Positions 1 through 10,308 of a DNA stretch of 64,000 nt are shown here, in pieces (positions within the stretch are counted from its first letter, which is position 1; every line of letters starts with the position of its first letter). The position numbers and the translations under genes were made by a program. The stretch is from Cinnamomum chago (Eukaryota > Streptophyta > Magnoliopsida > Laurales > Lauraceae). The stretch lies in the NCBI GenBank assembly GCA_038049695.1, contig CP142454.1, forward strand, positions 17,306,501 to 17,370,500, written 5' to 3'. The notes under the pieces were generated by a model that had not been told where the DNA came from, searched no databases, and saw nothing but the letters and a program-made list of their open reading frames with translations.

Positions 1-767
1 AATGCCTATTTCTGCATATTTATAACCCTTTCTTGGTCATGCCGCCTATTTCTGCATGTTTAAAACTGTTTCTTGGCCGATACCACTTGATGGTGAGCAG
101 ACATTCAGAAAGCATTCTTTTTTCCATTCACCATGAGATCTACAAGGGCAGAGCCAATAGGCAATGCTCACTGCCATCAGCAGGAACCCAGACATGGGCC
201 CATGAATCATCAGCTTTAGTTATTTCCATGTAAGCCAACACAACAGCTTGCAAGTTCTTCATTGCAATACACAGACATAGCCAACTGATTGCTTCATTCG
301 TTCATGGTAGAAAATACAAAAGGCAAGGCAATTCATATAGTAACAAAATGTATTGAAAGTGAGCTGAAAGAAAGACGCAGTGAGGAATTTAGAAGAAATG
401 AAACATACAAGTACCAGTTGCTCACAAATCCCTGACACTGAACATAATAATAAAGAAACCCCCAACAATCCAATAACAAAAATGTTTTAATAGCAAGCTA
501 AAGCAGAAATAGAATTAACAAAATATTTTGACAGCGAGCTAAACAAACACTAGAGAATTAAGAAAATGTAAAATATTGCATTGGCAGGATTCACGAGGTC
601 TACGAATTGAGATCAGAGACTTAGAAGTAAAGAAACTCAAACAATTATCATTGTAAGAGAAAGCCGCATACTTAAGCAAGCCACTCAAGTAGGCCTGAAA
701 AGGCAGACTTAGTCCACTAGAAGAGTCTAAATAACATGAAACTAATCCTATTAGAACCATAACAGAT
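1..767. other. HSP90 3' flank / 3' UTR region
   Basis: No gene is visible here. The part next to 768 should be the 3' UTR of the minus-strand HSP90 locus. At the left edge a segment of about 40 bp is tandemly repeated: the word gcctatttctgcat occurs at 4 and again at 44. Short open frames here are AT-rich and match no family I recognise. Confidence 0.5.
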
Positions 768-2327
768 TTAGTCAACCTCCTCCATTTTGCTTTCCTCGGC
801 ACCATCAGCATCCTCAAGAGGAGGCATATCTGCATCTGCATCAGCACTAGCCTCGTCCTCATCAATGCTCAGTCCCAACTTCAGCATCCTGTGAATCCTG
901 TTGCCAAAGGTGTTTGGTTCCTCAAGGCTGAAACCTGAGGTGAGAAGGGCAGTCTCAAAAAGCAGAAGGACCAGGTCCTTGACTGACTTGTCATTCTTGT
1001 CTGCATCAGCCCTCTTTCTAAGCTCCTCCATTATGGGGTTCTCTGGATTGATCTCCATGGGTTTTTTGCTCGACATGTAGCTCGCCATGCTCGAGTCCCT
1101 CAGTGCTTGTGCCTTCATGATCCTTTCCATGTTAGCAGTCCAACCATACTCTCCAGTAACCAAACAACAGGGAGAGTCGACAACCCTGTCTGAGACTATA
1201 ACCTTCTCCACCTTGTCACCGAGAAGGTCCTTGATAACCTTGCATAGGCCCTCAAACTTCTCCATGAGGGTTTCTTTTTTCTTCTTCTCATCTTCGCTTT
1301 CATCTATCTTCAGGCCTTCCTTGGTTGCTGAGACAAGTTTCTTACCTTCAAACTCTTTCAATTGGCCCACGGCATACTCATCAATAGCATCGACCATGAA
1401 AAGAACCTCATAGCCCTTCTTCTTGAGTTTCTCAAGGAAGGCTGAGTTCTCGACTGCCTTCTTGCTCTCACCCGTGATGTAGTAGATGTCGTTCTGACCT
1501 TCATTCTTGTCACATAGTCTTTCAGGCTTGTCAACTCATCGCCGCTCTTTGTTGAGTGATATCTCAGTAACTCGGCCAATTTCAACTTGTTCTGTGAGTC
1601 CTCATGGATTCCAAGCTTCAGGTTCTTCGAGAAAGCCTCATAGAACTTATTGTAATCCTCCTTGTTCTCAGCAATCTCAAAGAAGAGTTCAATGCACTTC
1701 TTAACCAGGTTCTTCCGGATGACCTTCAGGATCTTGTTCTGCTGAAGCATCTCTCGTGAAATGTTGAGAGGGAGATCCTCGGAGTCAACAATACCCTTGA
1801 CAAAACTGAGGTACTCGGGGATCAATTCCTCGCAGTTGTCCATGATGAAAACACGCCTGACATAGAGCTTGATGTTGTTAAGCTTCTTACGGGTATCAAA
1901 GACATCAAATGGTGCCCATTTAGGCACAAAGAGGATGGCCTTGAACTCGAGTTGCCCCTCCACAGAGAAATGCTTCACAGCAAGATGCTCTTCCCAGTCA
2001 TTGGTTAGACTCTTGTAGAAAGCCGAATACTCTTCCTTGGTGATCTCTCCAGGCTTCCTCATCCAGATGGGCTTCTGCTTGTTGACCACAGCCCACTCAT
2101 GCGACACTTCCTTGATCTTCTTCTTTTTCTTCTCTTCCTTCTCTTCATCAACATCCTCCACCTTGCCCTCCTCTTCCTTTTTCTCCTCTTCATCTTCATC
2201 ATCAGATACCTCCTTTTTGGTGGTCCTTTTTGGTGGTCTTCTCAGTCCAAAGAGAGATAGGGTAGCTGATGAACTCAGAATGCTACTTGATCAAATCCTT
2301 GAGACGGCGCTCCTCGAGGTATTCCAA

Positions 2328-5098
2328 CTGCAACAGAACCAAAACAAAACATCAAGAGAGTTTTACCAGTTAACAAGTTGTGCACAAATAATATCAAGTT
2401 CTTAAGAATAATCTCAGCAAGAACAATGAATTATTTCGATTTTTCATGAATCATCGGCTATTTTGACTTTAAATTATACAAAGCAGATGATGACTCAATT
2501 GTGAGAAAGGCAAATTCATGAAATTAAGTTATTCCTCTTCTTGATGAACAGCACAAGGACTTGGAAAGGAAATAAGTAGTAGACCAAAGCAGACTATCCT
2601 TCACCAGTCTACAATAGCAAATGAGGTCCAAAAAGACATTAAAAAGATTATAATGACACAAGCTAGAGTTACATTTTCGTGCAGCTGATTGTTGGTATTA
2701 AACTAATGCACAGTCAGCTCTCCTCATGCTGAAAATATAAAAATGCTAGTAGGAAAAAAATGCTTTTTTTAACTGTGGAATGACACGTTTATCTTACTAA
2801 AAAAAGGTCAGTACCCAGTGCAGGCCCCGCCGAAGCAAGGTCCTCGAAGGGTCCAAACAGGAGACAGACCTAACCTTTGGCCTTTTTTGAACAAAATGGC
2901 TGCTTGCAGCAGGTCTTGAACCTGCGTTCTCACACACGGCACCCTACCATTGCACCAAAGCAATCACCCCACACATTTATCTTGCTCATAATTAATTAAA
3001 ATAAGAGAATCATCATAGGATAGGCTACTTACAGTTGACAAGCATGCCAAGATTTTAGTACTAAATCATCAATTATCTATTAAGTTTGAATTTGATCCAT
3101 TACCCTCGCCAATCTGCCAATTTTGTCCTTGCCTCCAATGGTTTAAAATATTGGCAGACCCAATTAGCAGTTTAGTTGAATTTGCTCCATTACTTAACCC
3201 ACTGCTGATCTGCTTATTTTTCTCCTTCCCAACTGCAACACCTTCTGCAATTGTAATTTTTTTTTCTCCTTCCCAACTGCAACACCTTCTGCAACTATAA
3301 TTTTAAACCATCTTCCCACCAGTCTCTTAACACTGTAAATTTCAAAAGGGCATCATGTGTTCCCAACAGCCTCTTTATGAAGGGGGTATCTTAGATTGGG
3401 GCATCAGTGAAATGACCCACAAAGCCCAAACAAGTGCATCTCAAAACAAACCGCAGCTCAATTGTTCATACTATGACCGGAGTTAGAAGTTGCTAGTTCT
3501 TTTTATAGTACTTTATCAGCTTTCAAGTTCTATTGCAGTTATAATAATTATAGGCAGTAGTAGATTGGCCATTAGTTTCCATTAAGAAGAATCATCTTCT
3601 TAATTATGGGCAATAAGAAGAATCATCTTTTACCATAAAGAATTAAGTTAAATTTGAAGAATTAGTTAAATTTGATTATAGTCAAGTGCCATATTATCAG
3701 CAACCGAAATGGGACCAATATCAGAATATGAATCACTGTCTTGAGGAGGGGCAACAACATATATATCTGCTTTGAATGAAGCATCCTATCTGGTAGTGTA
3801 TTCTGAAACCATAGTTTCAGTTCTTCATTAATTGCTCGTATAATATTCGTTTCAATTCACGCTCTTAGGTTTCTCCTTCCTAGGAGAGTGAAAAAAGATT
3901 TACAATCCCCATTTTTAGTTTCTAAACCAAGGTCCACCAAGAAACTTGAGAGAAAGAGAGGAGAATTTGGAACTTTCATGGAGAAATTCAAGAAAATTAT
4001 TTTGGTGATCCATGAAAAGATAAATCACAAGGAATTGCTCCCTAATTCAGCAATGCTGAACATAACTTCGCTCTTTAGTCTAATAAAGATCAAACACTTT
4101 GTCAGGATCTACTTTTCTCCGGTTCAACAATGTGTGCAAATTAGAACTCTAGTAAAAATTCTCAATGTAAAGGCTTCAAAGAATCCAACTGAAATTTCCA
4201 TATAATGATTCTTTACTGTGCTCAATTGACCATTGTTGGTGGTCACTGAATTATCCCAGTGTTACCATAATGTAACTCACCTACAAAGCATCAATAAACT
4301 GCCAAGTTAACACACAAAACAACCAGATAGAAAATAGTAGAGGTACACAAAGTCACTAGTTACTGAAGCTGAATTAATGAATTTTAAAAATCAAGGCCAT
4401 AAAACATATAATAAAAGAACTTGCAGAGACACTCACGCATGTGAGAAGAAACAATAAATAAAAAGATAATAACAATCAGATGTCTACCATTTCAACACCA
4501 AGACTCTATTGCATGATATATGGAATATATGACAAACAGTGTTTTAAGGTATTTTTATCGAAAGTTGGACAACAAAAGCAAACTCACATGAGGCGTCAAA
4601 ACAAATACAATCAAACAATTAGCAAGACTAGGGGCAGAATGCCATATACAAAGCAAACATATACTATTTTCATTAAGGACCCCATTTTCTCATTCTGAAT
4701 TGAATTTAAAGGAATTCATAATAAAGTGGCATTCTAAATTGAATTTAAAGGAATTCGTAATAAAGTGGGTTTTACCAATGAAGTCCTTCATAATAAAGTG
4801 GGTTCTACCAATGAAGTCCTACAGAGGAGAGGAGCGGAGAGTAGATCACTTCGGTAAGATTTAATTTCCCAAGGTGATGGGTGAGCAATCATTACCTATC
4901 AAAGGGAAGATTACTCTAGGGTTCTTTTAGGATCTTTATCTACTTTGATACAAAAGACATTGCTTAGATAACCTTAGAGTCCAATACGGAAAAATAAACA
5001 GCACTCAGAACCACTAAAAGAGACGGAAAAAAAAACTCAAAGCACAGCAAAAATAAAATGAATTAACAAAGTAGGCTGAAAATAGATTACTTATATAC
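2328..5098 (-). other. HSP90 intron 3 (2.8 kb)
   Basis: Apart from the SINE, this intron is AT-rich and has no gene. It holds short tandem duplications: a 44-bp unit starting at 3221 and 3265, and a mixed 37-bp array with gaattcataataaagtgg motifs at about 4695-4815. The donor is GTATAT at 5098 and the acceptor AG is at 2328-2329. The open frame at 3888-4205 has no recognisable product. Confidence 0.7.
2796..2970 (-). mobile_element. tRNA-derived SINE of the Au type
   Basis: Read on the minus strand this 175-bp element begins with a tRNA-like head. The A box is TGGTGCAATGGTAGGG and the B box is GGTTCAAGACC. It ends with the Au-like tail CACTGGGTACTGACC followed by a run of T. It is flanked by a 13-bp target duplication, acacgtttatctt at 2783-2795 and acacatttatctt at 2971-2983, with one mismatch. 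It sits inside HSP90 intron 3, in the same orientation as the gene. The Au name rests on the characteristic 3' end and should be confirmed by alignment. Confidence 0.8.
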
Positions 5099-6028
5099 CT
5101 GATCTTCTTTAAGGAAGAGGGTGATCTTTGCGCCCCTCCCAATATTCTCCCCAGAGGTATCCCTGGTAACAGTGAATGAACCACCGGCCTGTGACTCCCA
5201 CAGATACTGCTCGTCATCATTGTGCTTTGTAGTTATCACCACCCTCTCTGCAACCAGATAAGCAGAGTAGAACCCTACACCAAACTGCCCAATCATGCTG
5301 ACATCAGCCCCTGCTGCCAGGGCTTCCATGAACTCCTTGGTTCCTGATCTGGCAATCGTACCGAGACTGTTCACCAAATCTGCGATAGACAAGCAAACAT
5401 CTCAATCAAAGAGTATATCATAAGATGAACATTTTTTTGTGTGTGTGGATTTTGTGCTGAAACACGAGAAATCCATCCCAACCAAGAGAAGTAGGTAGTA
5501 AGTTTAAATTTTGGTGGATGTCGTGTGAGAGCACAAGAATCACACATCTCAACCAAAAACGAATTAGGAGCTTGGGTATGTTTATCACAATGATGTTCAT
5601 CATCATCAGATCGATGGACCGCATTGTAATTAGTTTGTCTAAACAGCTTCCCGTGTTTCTTATAATGAACCAAAACTTTGGTGCCCACACCATGGACAAC
5701 ACTTTGAATGAAAGTTTGGATGTGGATACATTAGACCCAATAGCATAACCAATAGATGGTTTGGATGTGGATGATGTAGACCCAATAGCATAAACAACAC
5801 GCTTTGTCTGCATGGAACTGAATTCATATGAAAGAATGCTAAAATGAATTCCAGCATAAAACTATGAAAAAGATGCAGGATATAAGGTGGATGGATATGT
5901 AGACCGGACCTTTGACTTCCCTAGAATTTGAATTGCCGTGTGGATTCATGTCTGGGTATTCATTTTTCACCAAAGCAGAGAAAATATTCGCACTTTCCTT
6001 CAATTTTAACCACATTTCAAAACGCAAG

Positions 6029-6108
6029 GCTTGGAATTCCTAAAAACTCAACTAGATGAAACAAACATGCTTGGAATTCCTAAACACTCAATTAGATGAA
6101 ACAAACAT
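6029..6108. repeat. 40-bp tandem duplication in HSP90 intron 2
   Basis: Two near-identical 40-bp copies start at 6029 and 6069; each contains gcttggaattcctaaa and ends near gatgaaacaaacat. The rest of this 875-bp intron (5380-6254) has no gene. A looser repeat of about 62 bp lies at 5695-5795. Confidence 0.8.
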
Positions 6109-6894
6109 GCACCAGAGATTTAAACCTTCCAAACATAGTCATGCATCAAACACTTTTTCTAATTGGCAAGCTCCATCCAACACTTATGATTAAAACTGAA
6201 ATTTAACAAATTTAAGTAAACGCGTCTAGATAAACCTTTGAAAGGAAAAATTACCAGACTTGGTCATGCCAATGCCGGAGTCAATGACCGAAAGGGTGTT
6301 GTTGGCCTTATCAGGAACGATGTGGATGAAGAGCTCTGGTTGCGCATCGAGCTTGCTCTTGTCCGTCAAGCTCTCAAATCGAATCTTGTCCAATGCCTTC
6401 GATTTTTTCATTCAACAAACAAACAAACGTATTAAGAAAGAAGAAGAAGAATGAAACCATGATCCATCCAAATAATGTGGGGCCAATCCAGCAATCCATG
6501 ATCAATCCAAACCCTAAAAACTGCAAATTTGGCACTCATCAGAGTTCTACGGATCCTTGGAACAAACATGCATAAATTCACTCCCATTCAATCCCTAACG
6601 CCTACCGATCGATCCCGATCGTTCTATCAAATGAGATAGAACAGGCATTTGAACTGCAGATGGTTACTTACATCGGAGGAATTGCTGATGAGTTCTCGAA
6701 GGAAGATCTCTTTGTTGCTGTACAAGGTGTTGACGATGAGACTGAGGAGCTGATTGATCTCAGCCTGGAATGAAAACGTCTCTGTTTCCGCCATTACTCT
6801 AACCAGAAAAAGCTAAGGAAGGAAGAAACGAATCGGTTTCCACGTTTAGGTTAGAGCGAAGAAGATTGCAAACTGTATGAATTGTATCCCGTCA

Positions 6895-6902
6895 GTTATA
6901 TG
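6895..6902 (-). promoter_or_regulatory. TATA-like box for HSP90
   Basis: On the minus strand the sequence reads CATATAAC about 100 bp upstream of the ATG and directly downstream of the heat-shock element. Position and composition fit a core promoter. The start of transcription itself cannot be seen. Confidence 0.5.
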
Positions 6903-6912
6903 AAGGAACTTG

Positions 6913-6932
6913 GGAAGCTTCTAGATACTTCC
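6913..6932 (-). promoter_or_regulatory. heat-shock element (HSF site) of the HSP90 locus
   Basis: Four adjoining 5-bp units alternate as nGAAn/nTTCn: ggaag, cttct, agata, cttcc. Three are perfect and the third has one mismatch. The array lies about 120 bp upstream of the HSP90 ATG and about 10 bp beyond a TATA-like box, the usual place for heat-shock-factor sites in plant HSP genes. This implies the locus was, and may still be, heat-inducible. Confidence 0.75.
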
Positions 6933-9306
6933 ATGTTACTCAAACGGCCACGGGTAGGGCATGTTTTTGAAGACCCGGCGCGCCAAATAACTTGAACCAT
7001 TGTTTGGGTTTACCCGTTTTAGTTCGGGTTCGGGTTCGGGTCGGGTTGGGTTTGATTTAAATATGCATAGGAGGTTTTGGTGGGGGTGATGAGGAGGTTC
7101 TGTAGGTCATTTCTTTTTTCTACGAGGGTTTATTTATAAATTAGAGATTCTAAAAGTAACAATATAACACTTTTTGTTAAAATACGTTGGAGATATTTAT
7201 AAAAAGTTAACTTTATTTGCATTGAAGTTATTAAGAATCATGTTTTGCCCAAATAATTTTTTATGGATGTGAATTTCATGATTTAGAAGGGGTTTGTAAA
7301 TGGTTTAAATTTTAATAATGTGAATATTGGATTGCTTTTTGGAAATTGCGAGAGTTTTTTTATTTGGAAGTGCAATTGGATCTCTTGTGATTGCATTAGA
7401 AAACCAATTTTGGACATATTTAAATGTAAATCTTCTGGTCAAAGATCTATATGATCATAACATGGGGTGAGATGAAATGAAAAATAGAAGTTATTTTAAT
7501 AACGAAAAAAAGATGCATAAGATATTCTTAAAAATATCCATTGAAGGAAAAATAAAGTGGACAAAGGGATTTGGACTTCCACCAAAAGCGGTAACTACGA
7601 AATCAACATATAGAGAATTACTATGGACAACAAGTAATAATAATAATGATAGTAATAGTAATTCTTTAACTTACGGTAGCTTCTCTATCCCACGAAGCAT
7701 TCTTCTTTTCCATTTAGATATTGATGTGATATTGGTAATATCCTTCTTCAGCTCAACTCAATGAGTTAACTAATATGTGTGTATATATAAGTGGGATGCA
7801 TGTTTAAAATCAAGTCCATTAAAAAAAATCCACTATTTTTTTTCAACCACCTCAAAAATCTGTCTTAAGAACTTAATTCGGGCATGGGACAATCATGTCC
7901 AAACACATTTAACATGAAAACCACTATTTTTTATTTACCATGTGATAACTAGCTTTGATTTAAGTGAAATTTTATTTGATGGTATGCAAATGGATAATAA
8001 ATTTGAATTGTTCAAATTTCAGATATGCCCCCCACTCCACTGTTGGAATGGGATAATGATGGAGAGTTCAATTACCATGTTGATCTCTTTCTTTCTTCTT
8101 TTATTATAGTGTTGATCACTTTTTTTCTTCTTTTACTTCCATTTATTCGCTCCTATTTTTTTCTTAGTTGTTTTGCCAAAAAAAAAAAAAAACCTCATTG
8201 TCGCTGTAAACCCAAAAGACCCAAATCACGTGTATCCACCTGAAGTGGTCTTGGGGACCCCTTTTTTATTTTTTTGCCAAGCGACAATATCCCCACTCGC
8301 CCACATACACAAGTGGGAATATCCCCACTTATTTTTTCTTCTTCTCCTTCCTCCTCCTCCCTCCAACTCCTTTCGTCTCTACCAACTAACCCCATACCTG
8401 CACAATATTTTTCCTTCACGATATGGTGATCTCAACGGCTTATACTTCAATGCAAGCGTGCACTTGTCATCCAAAACACCACATTCTCGCATGTAACAAT
8501 CTCAACTCATCATTTTCCTCATCCCCCTATCTCCCATACCCTAAATAAACACATATGAACCCCTTCGCCTTCTTCCAGCAAAACAAATGGAGCTTCACTT
8601 CGTCTTACATAACTCACCTCTCTCTCTCTCTCTTTCTTGAACCCGTCTTTTTTTCCATTTTTTTCTTCCTTTTCTTTTTTCTCCTTCTACCTGCTCTCTA
8701 CAACCCACCTTTCTTACCATCTTTTTCTCTCTCTTCACAAACTCTAAACACCTTCAAAACACATTTGCCCCTGTCATCATCTCATCCCGTCCATCCATTC
8801 CCTTTCCCCACCAATCCAACTCACAACACCTAAACTATCCTCATACCTGCAACCGGACCCATCTCTCACATCTCCCTTTCACCGTCGTCCTCAACTTCAC
8901 CATGATCATCACCATTCAACCTCCATCACTAGGAGATCACCATCCAAAAGAAGAAAGATTTTTTCCCTGAATTTGACTTGGGAGGTAATGTTGTCGCTTA
9001 ATTGTGAAGAAAAAGAAAAAACGAATGAGAATTGTTGAGTCTCGGTACAACCTTCGTGGGCCCGTATTGGAGCAAAGATCGGTACAACTCGAATGCCTTA
9101 TCACCATAAAACTATTGATTCTACTTTCTTATCACCTTAAGGTTTGTGTTAGGATGGCTAGGATAGTGGGACGAGGTCCTCCATGTATTGGGTTAAAAAA
9201 CCACCAAGTGTAAATCCTGTGTGGTGGCTATGGGTTTGGAGTGTTAAGGGTCATGCACTCGAATCGGTCCGCATAAAGCATTGCTCTTATGCTTCTACAT
9301 TTATCT

Positions 9307-9882
9307 GGGGCCATTTGGTAATTTATTAGGTTTGTAAAAGTAATGTAAATCCTTCATATTTTCAAGCAATGAGTCACATTTTGTTTTATAACGCAGAGTT
9401 TTCAGTCATTTGGGTCAGAATAACCCCCATGGCCTGTTTGGTAATTTATTAGGTTTATAAAAGTAATGTAAAGCCTCTATTTTTTAGGTAATGATTCACA
9501 TTTTTTTTATAATGCAGGGTTCTCAACCATTTAGGTCAGAATAATCCTTACGGGCAAAAGAGAGAAAGTCGGGTAAAATTCTCATATGGCCTCAGTGTGG
9601 TAATATAGTTTCGAACCCACAACATCCGGGTGCAAACCACGGTCGCCAACTGAGCTACAAAAGTACACATTTTCAAATTATTTAATTATTTAAAAAAATA
9701 AAAAAATCACCTCCTTCTCCACTAAAATACAAAAAACACTAACTTTTTACATAAAATGTAAAATTTTTTTCATACTAATCCACTAAAGATATAATACAAT
9801 TATAAACCCTTATATTTTATTTTATATTAATTTGATACTTTATATTATTTTTACTTTAATAGTAAATTACCAAATGGCCCCC
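9307..9882. mobile_element. TIR element (MITE-like)
   Basis: The left end reads ggggccatttggtaattta. The right end, read on the other strand, begins ggggggccatttggtaattta, giving terminal inverted repeats of about 19 bp. A partial second copy of the left end starts near 9430, so about 118 bp are tandemly repeated (9312-9545). A tRNA-like stretch lies inside. No transposase is present, so it would be non-autonomous. The superfamily is uncertain and no clear target duplication was seen. Confidence 0.55.
9593..9662 (-). repeat. degenerate tRNA-like (SINE head-like) sequence
   Basis: Minus strand: TAGCTCAGTTGG resembles a pol III A box and GGGTTCGAAAC resembles a B box about 28 bases later, the spacing seen in tRNA genes and tRNA-derived SINEs. 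Stems flanking these boxes do not pair well, so a working tRNA gene is unlikely. Confidence 0.4.
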
Positions 9883-10308
9883 CCGACGGCTGACACACTC
9901 ACAGTTGAGTGCGTATGCCCAGGAATTGGTGTGAGTATAAAATGGATTTGAAATGTGAAAAAAAAAAAAAGAAGGAATCGACTAAGGTCCTAATCCTGAT
10001 CTAAGTAATTGCTTTTTTATTTTTTAGCAATTTTTTTTTTTTCACCAAGCAATTCGTGGGCGGTATCGTTCCTGGACACCCGGTTAAATGAGAGAGAGAG
10101 AGAGAGTTTCCGTGCCTCTCTGGAGAGTCGAAAATCTTAGCAGATGCGAAACGAGACTTGTTCTTGCCGTTCTTGCCATTTACCTACCCTCTCAGGCGCC
10201 GATGAAATCACTTCTAAGTTACAATAGTTAGGTTTAGGGTTTTCTTCCTCTTCCGAAAATCTATCTGTTATTGCATTTTGTTCTTGGAGAGAGTCGAAAT
10301 CTCTCTGC

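Larger units (their letters stand above)
768..6794 (-). pseudogene. HSP90: cytosolic HSP90 chaperone, disrupted in its last exon
   Basis: This is a plant cytosolic HSP90, an ATP-driven chaperone. Exons on the minus strand are 6672-6794 (starts [19 protein letters not shown]), 6255-6396, 5099-5379 and 768-2327, all with GT-AG introns. Seen: the N-terminal ATPase motifs ([16 protein letters not shown], the DSGIGMT loop, [14 protein letters not shown]), the charged linker, the middle domain, and the C-terminal MEEVD that binds TPR co-chaperones. If mended the length would be about 698 aa, normal for the family. Lesions in exon 4: an in-frame TAG at 2283-2285 where KKHSEF is expected; a 13-bp unit duplicated at 2213-2225 and 2226-2238; a 4-bp loss near 1498-1502 after TRMK; and PKWAPFD instead of PKRAPFD (codon 1916-1918). 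As it stands the frame stops after 196 residues, roughly the ATPase domain. Retained introns exclude a processed copy. The alternative is sequence error, but 13-bp and 4-bp changes outside homopolymers make that unlikely. Confidence 0.9.
6795..10308. other. divergent intergenic region, HSP90 / CTR9
   Basis: HSP90 runs left and CTR9 runs right from this 3.5-kb stretch. Next to HSP90 are the TATA-like box and heat-shock element. Next to CTR9 are a GA run (about 10091-10106) and presumed 5' UTR. The middle is AT-rich. It includes CT-rich low-complexity sequence at 8330-8720 and a TIR element at 9307-9882. No open frame here resembles a known protein. Confidence 0.6.

Noticed and set aside
539..865. 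Overlapping minus-strand frame at the HSP90 3' end
   Set aside because: A shadow of the HSP90 C-terminal exon in another frame.
5371..5857. Open frames of 65-131 codons in HSP90 intron 2
   Set aside because: They lie across a GT-AG intron joining two perfectly conserved HSP90 exons, have repeat-derived sequence and no family match.
9593..9662. tRNA gene on the minus strand
   Set aside because: A- and B-box-like words are present but the stems do not pair, and it lies inside a repeat; kept only as a tRNA-like relic.
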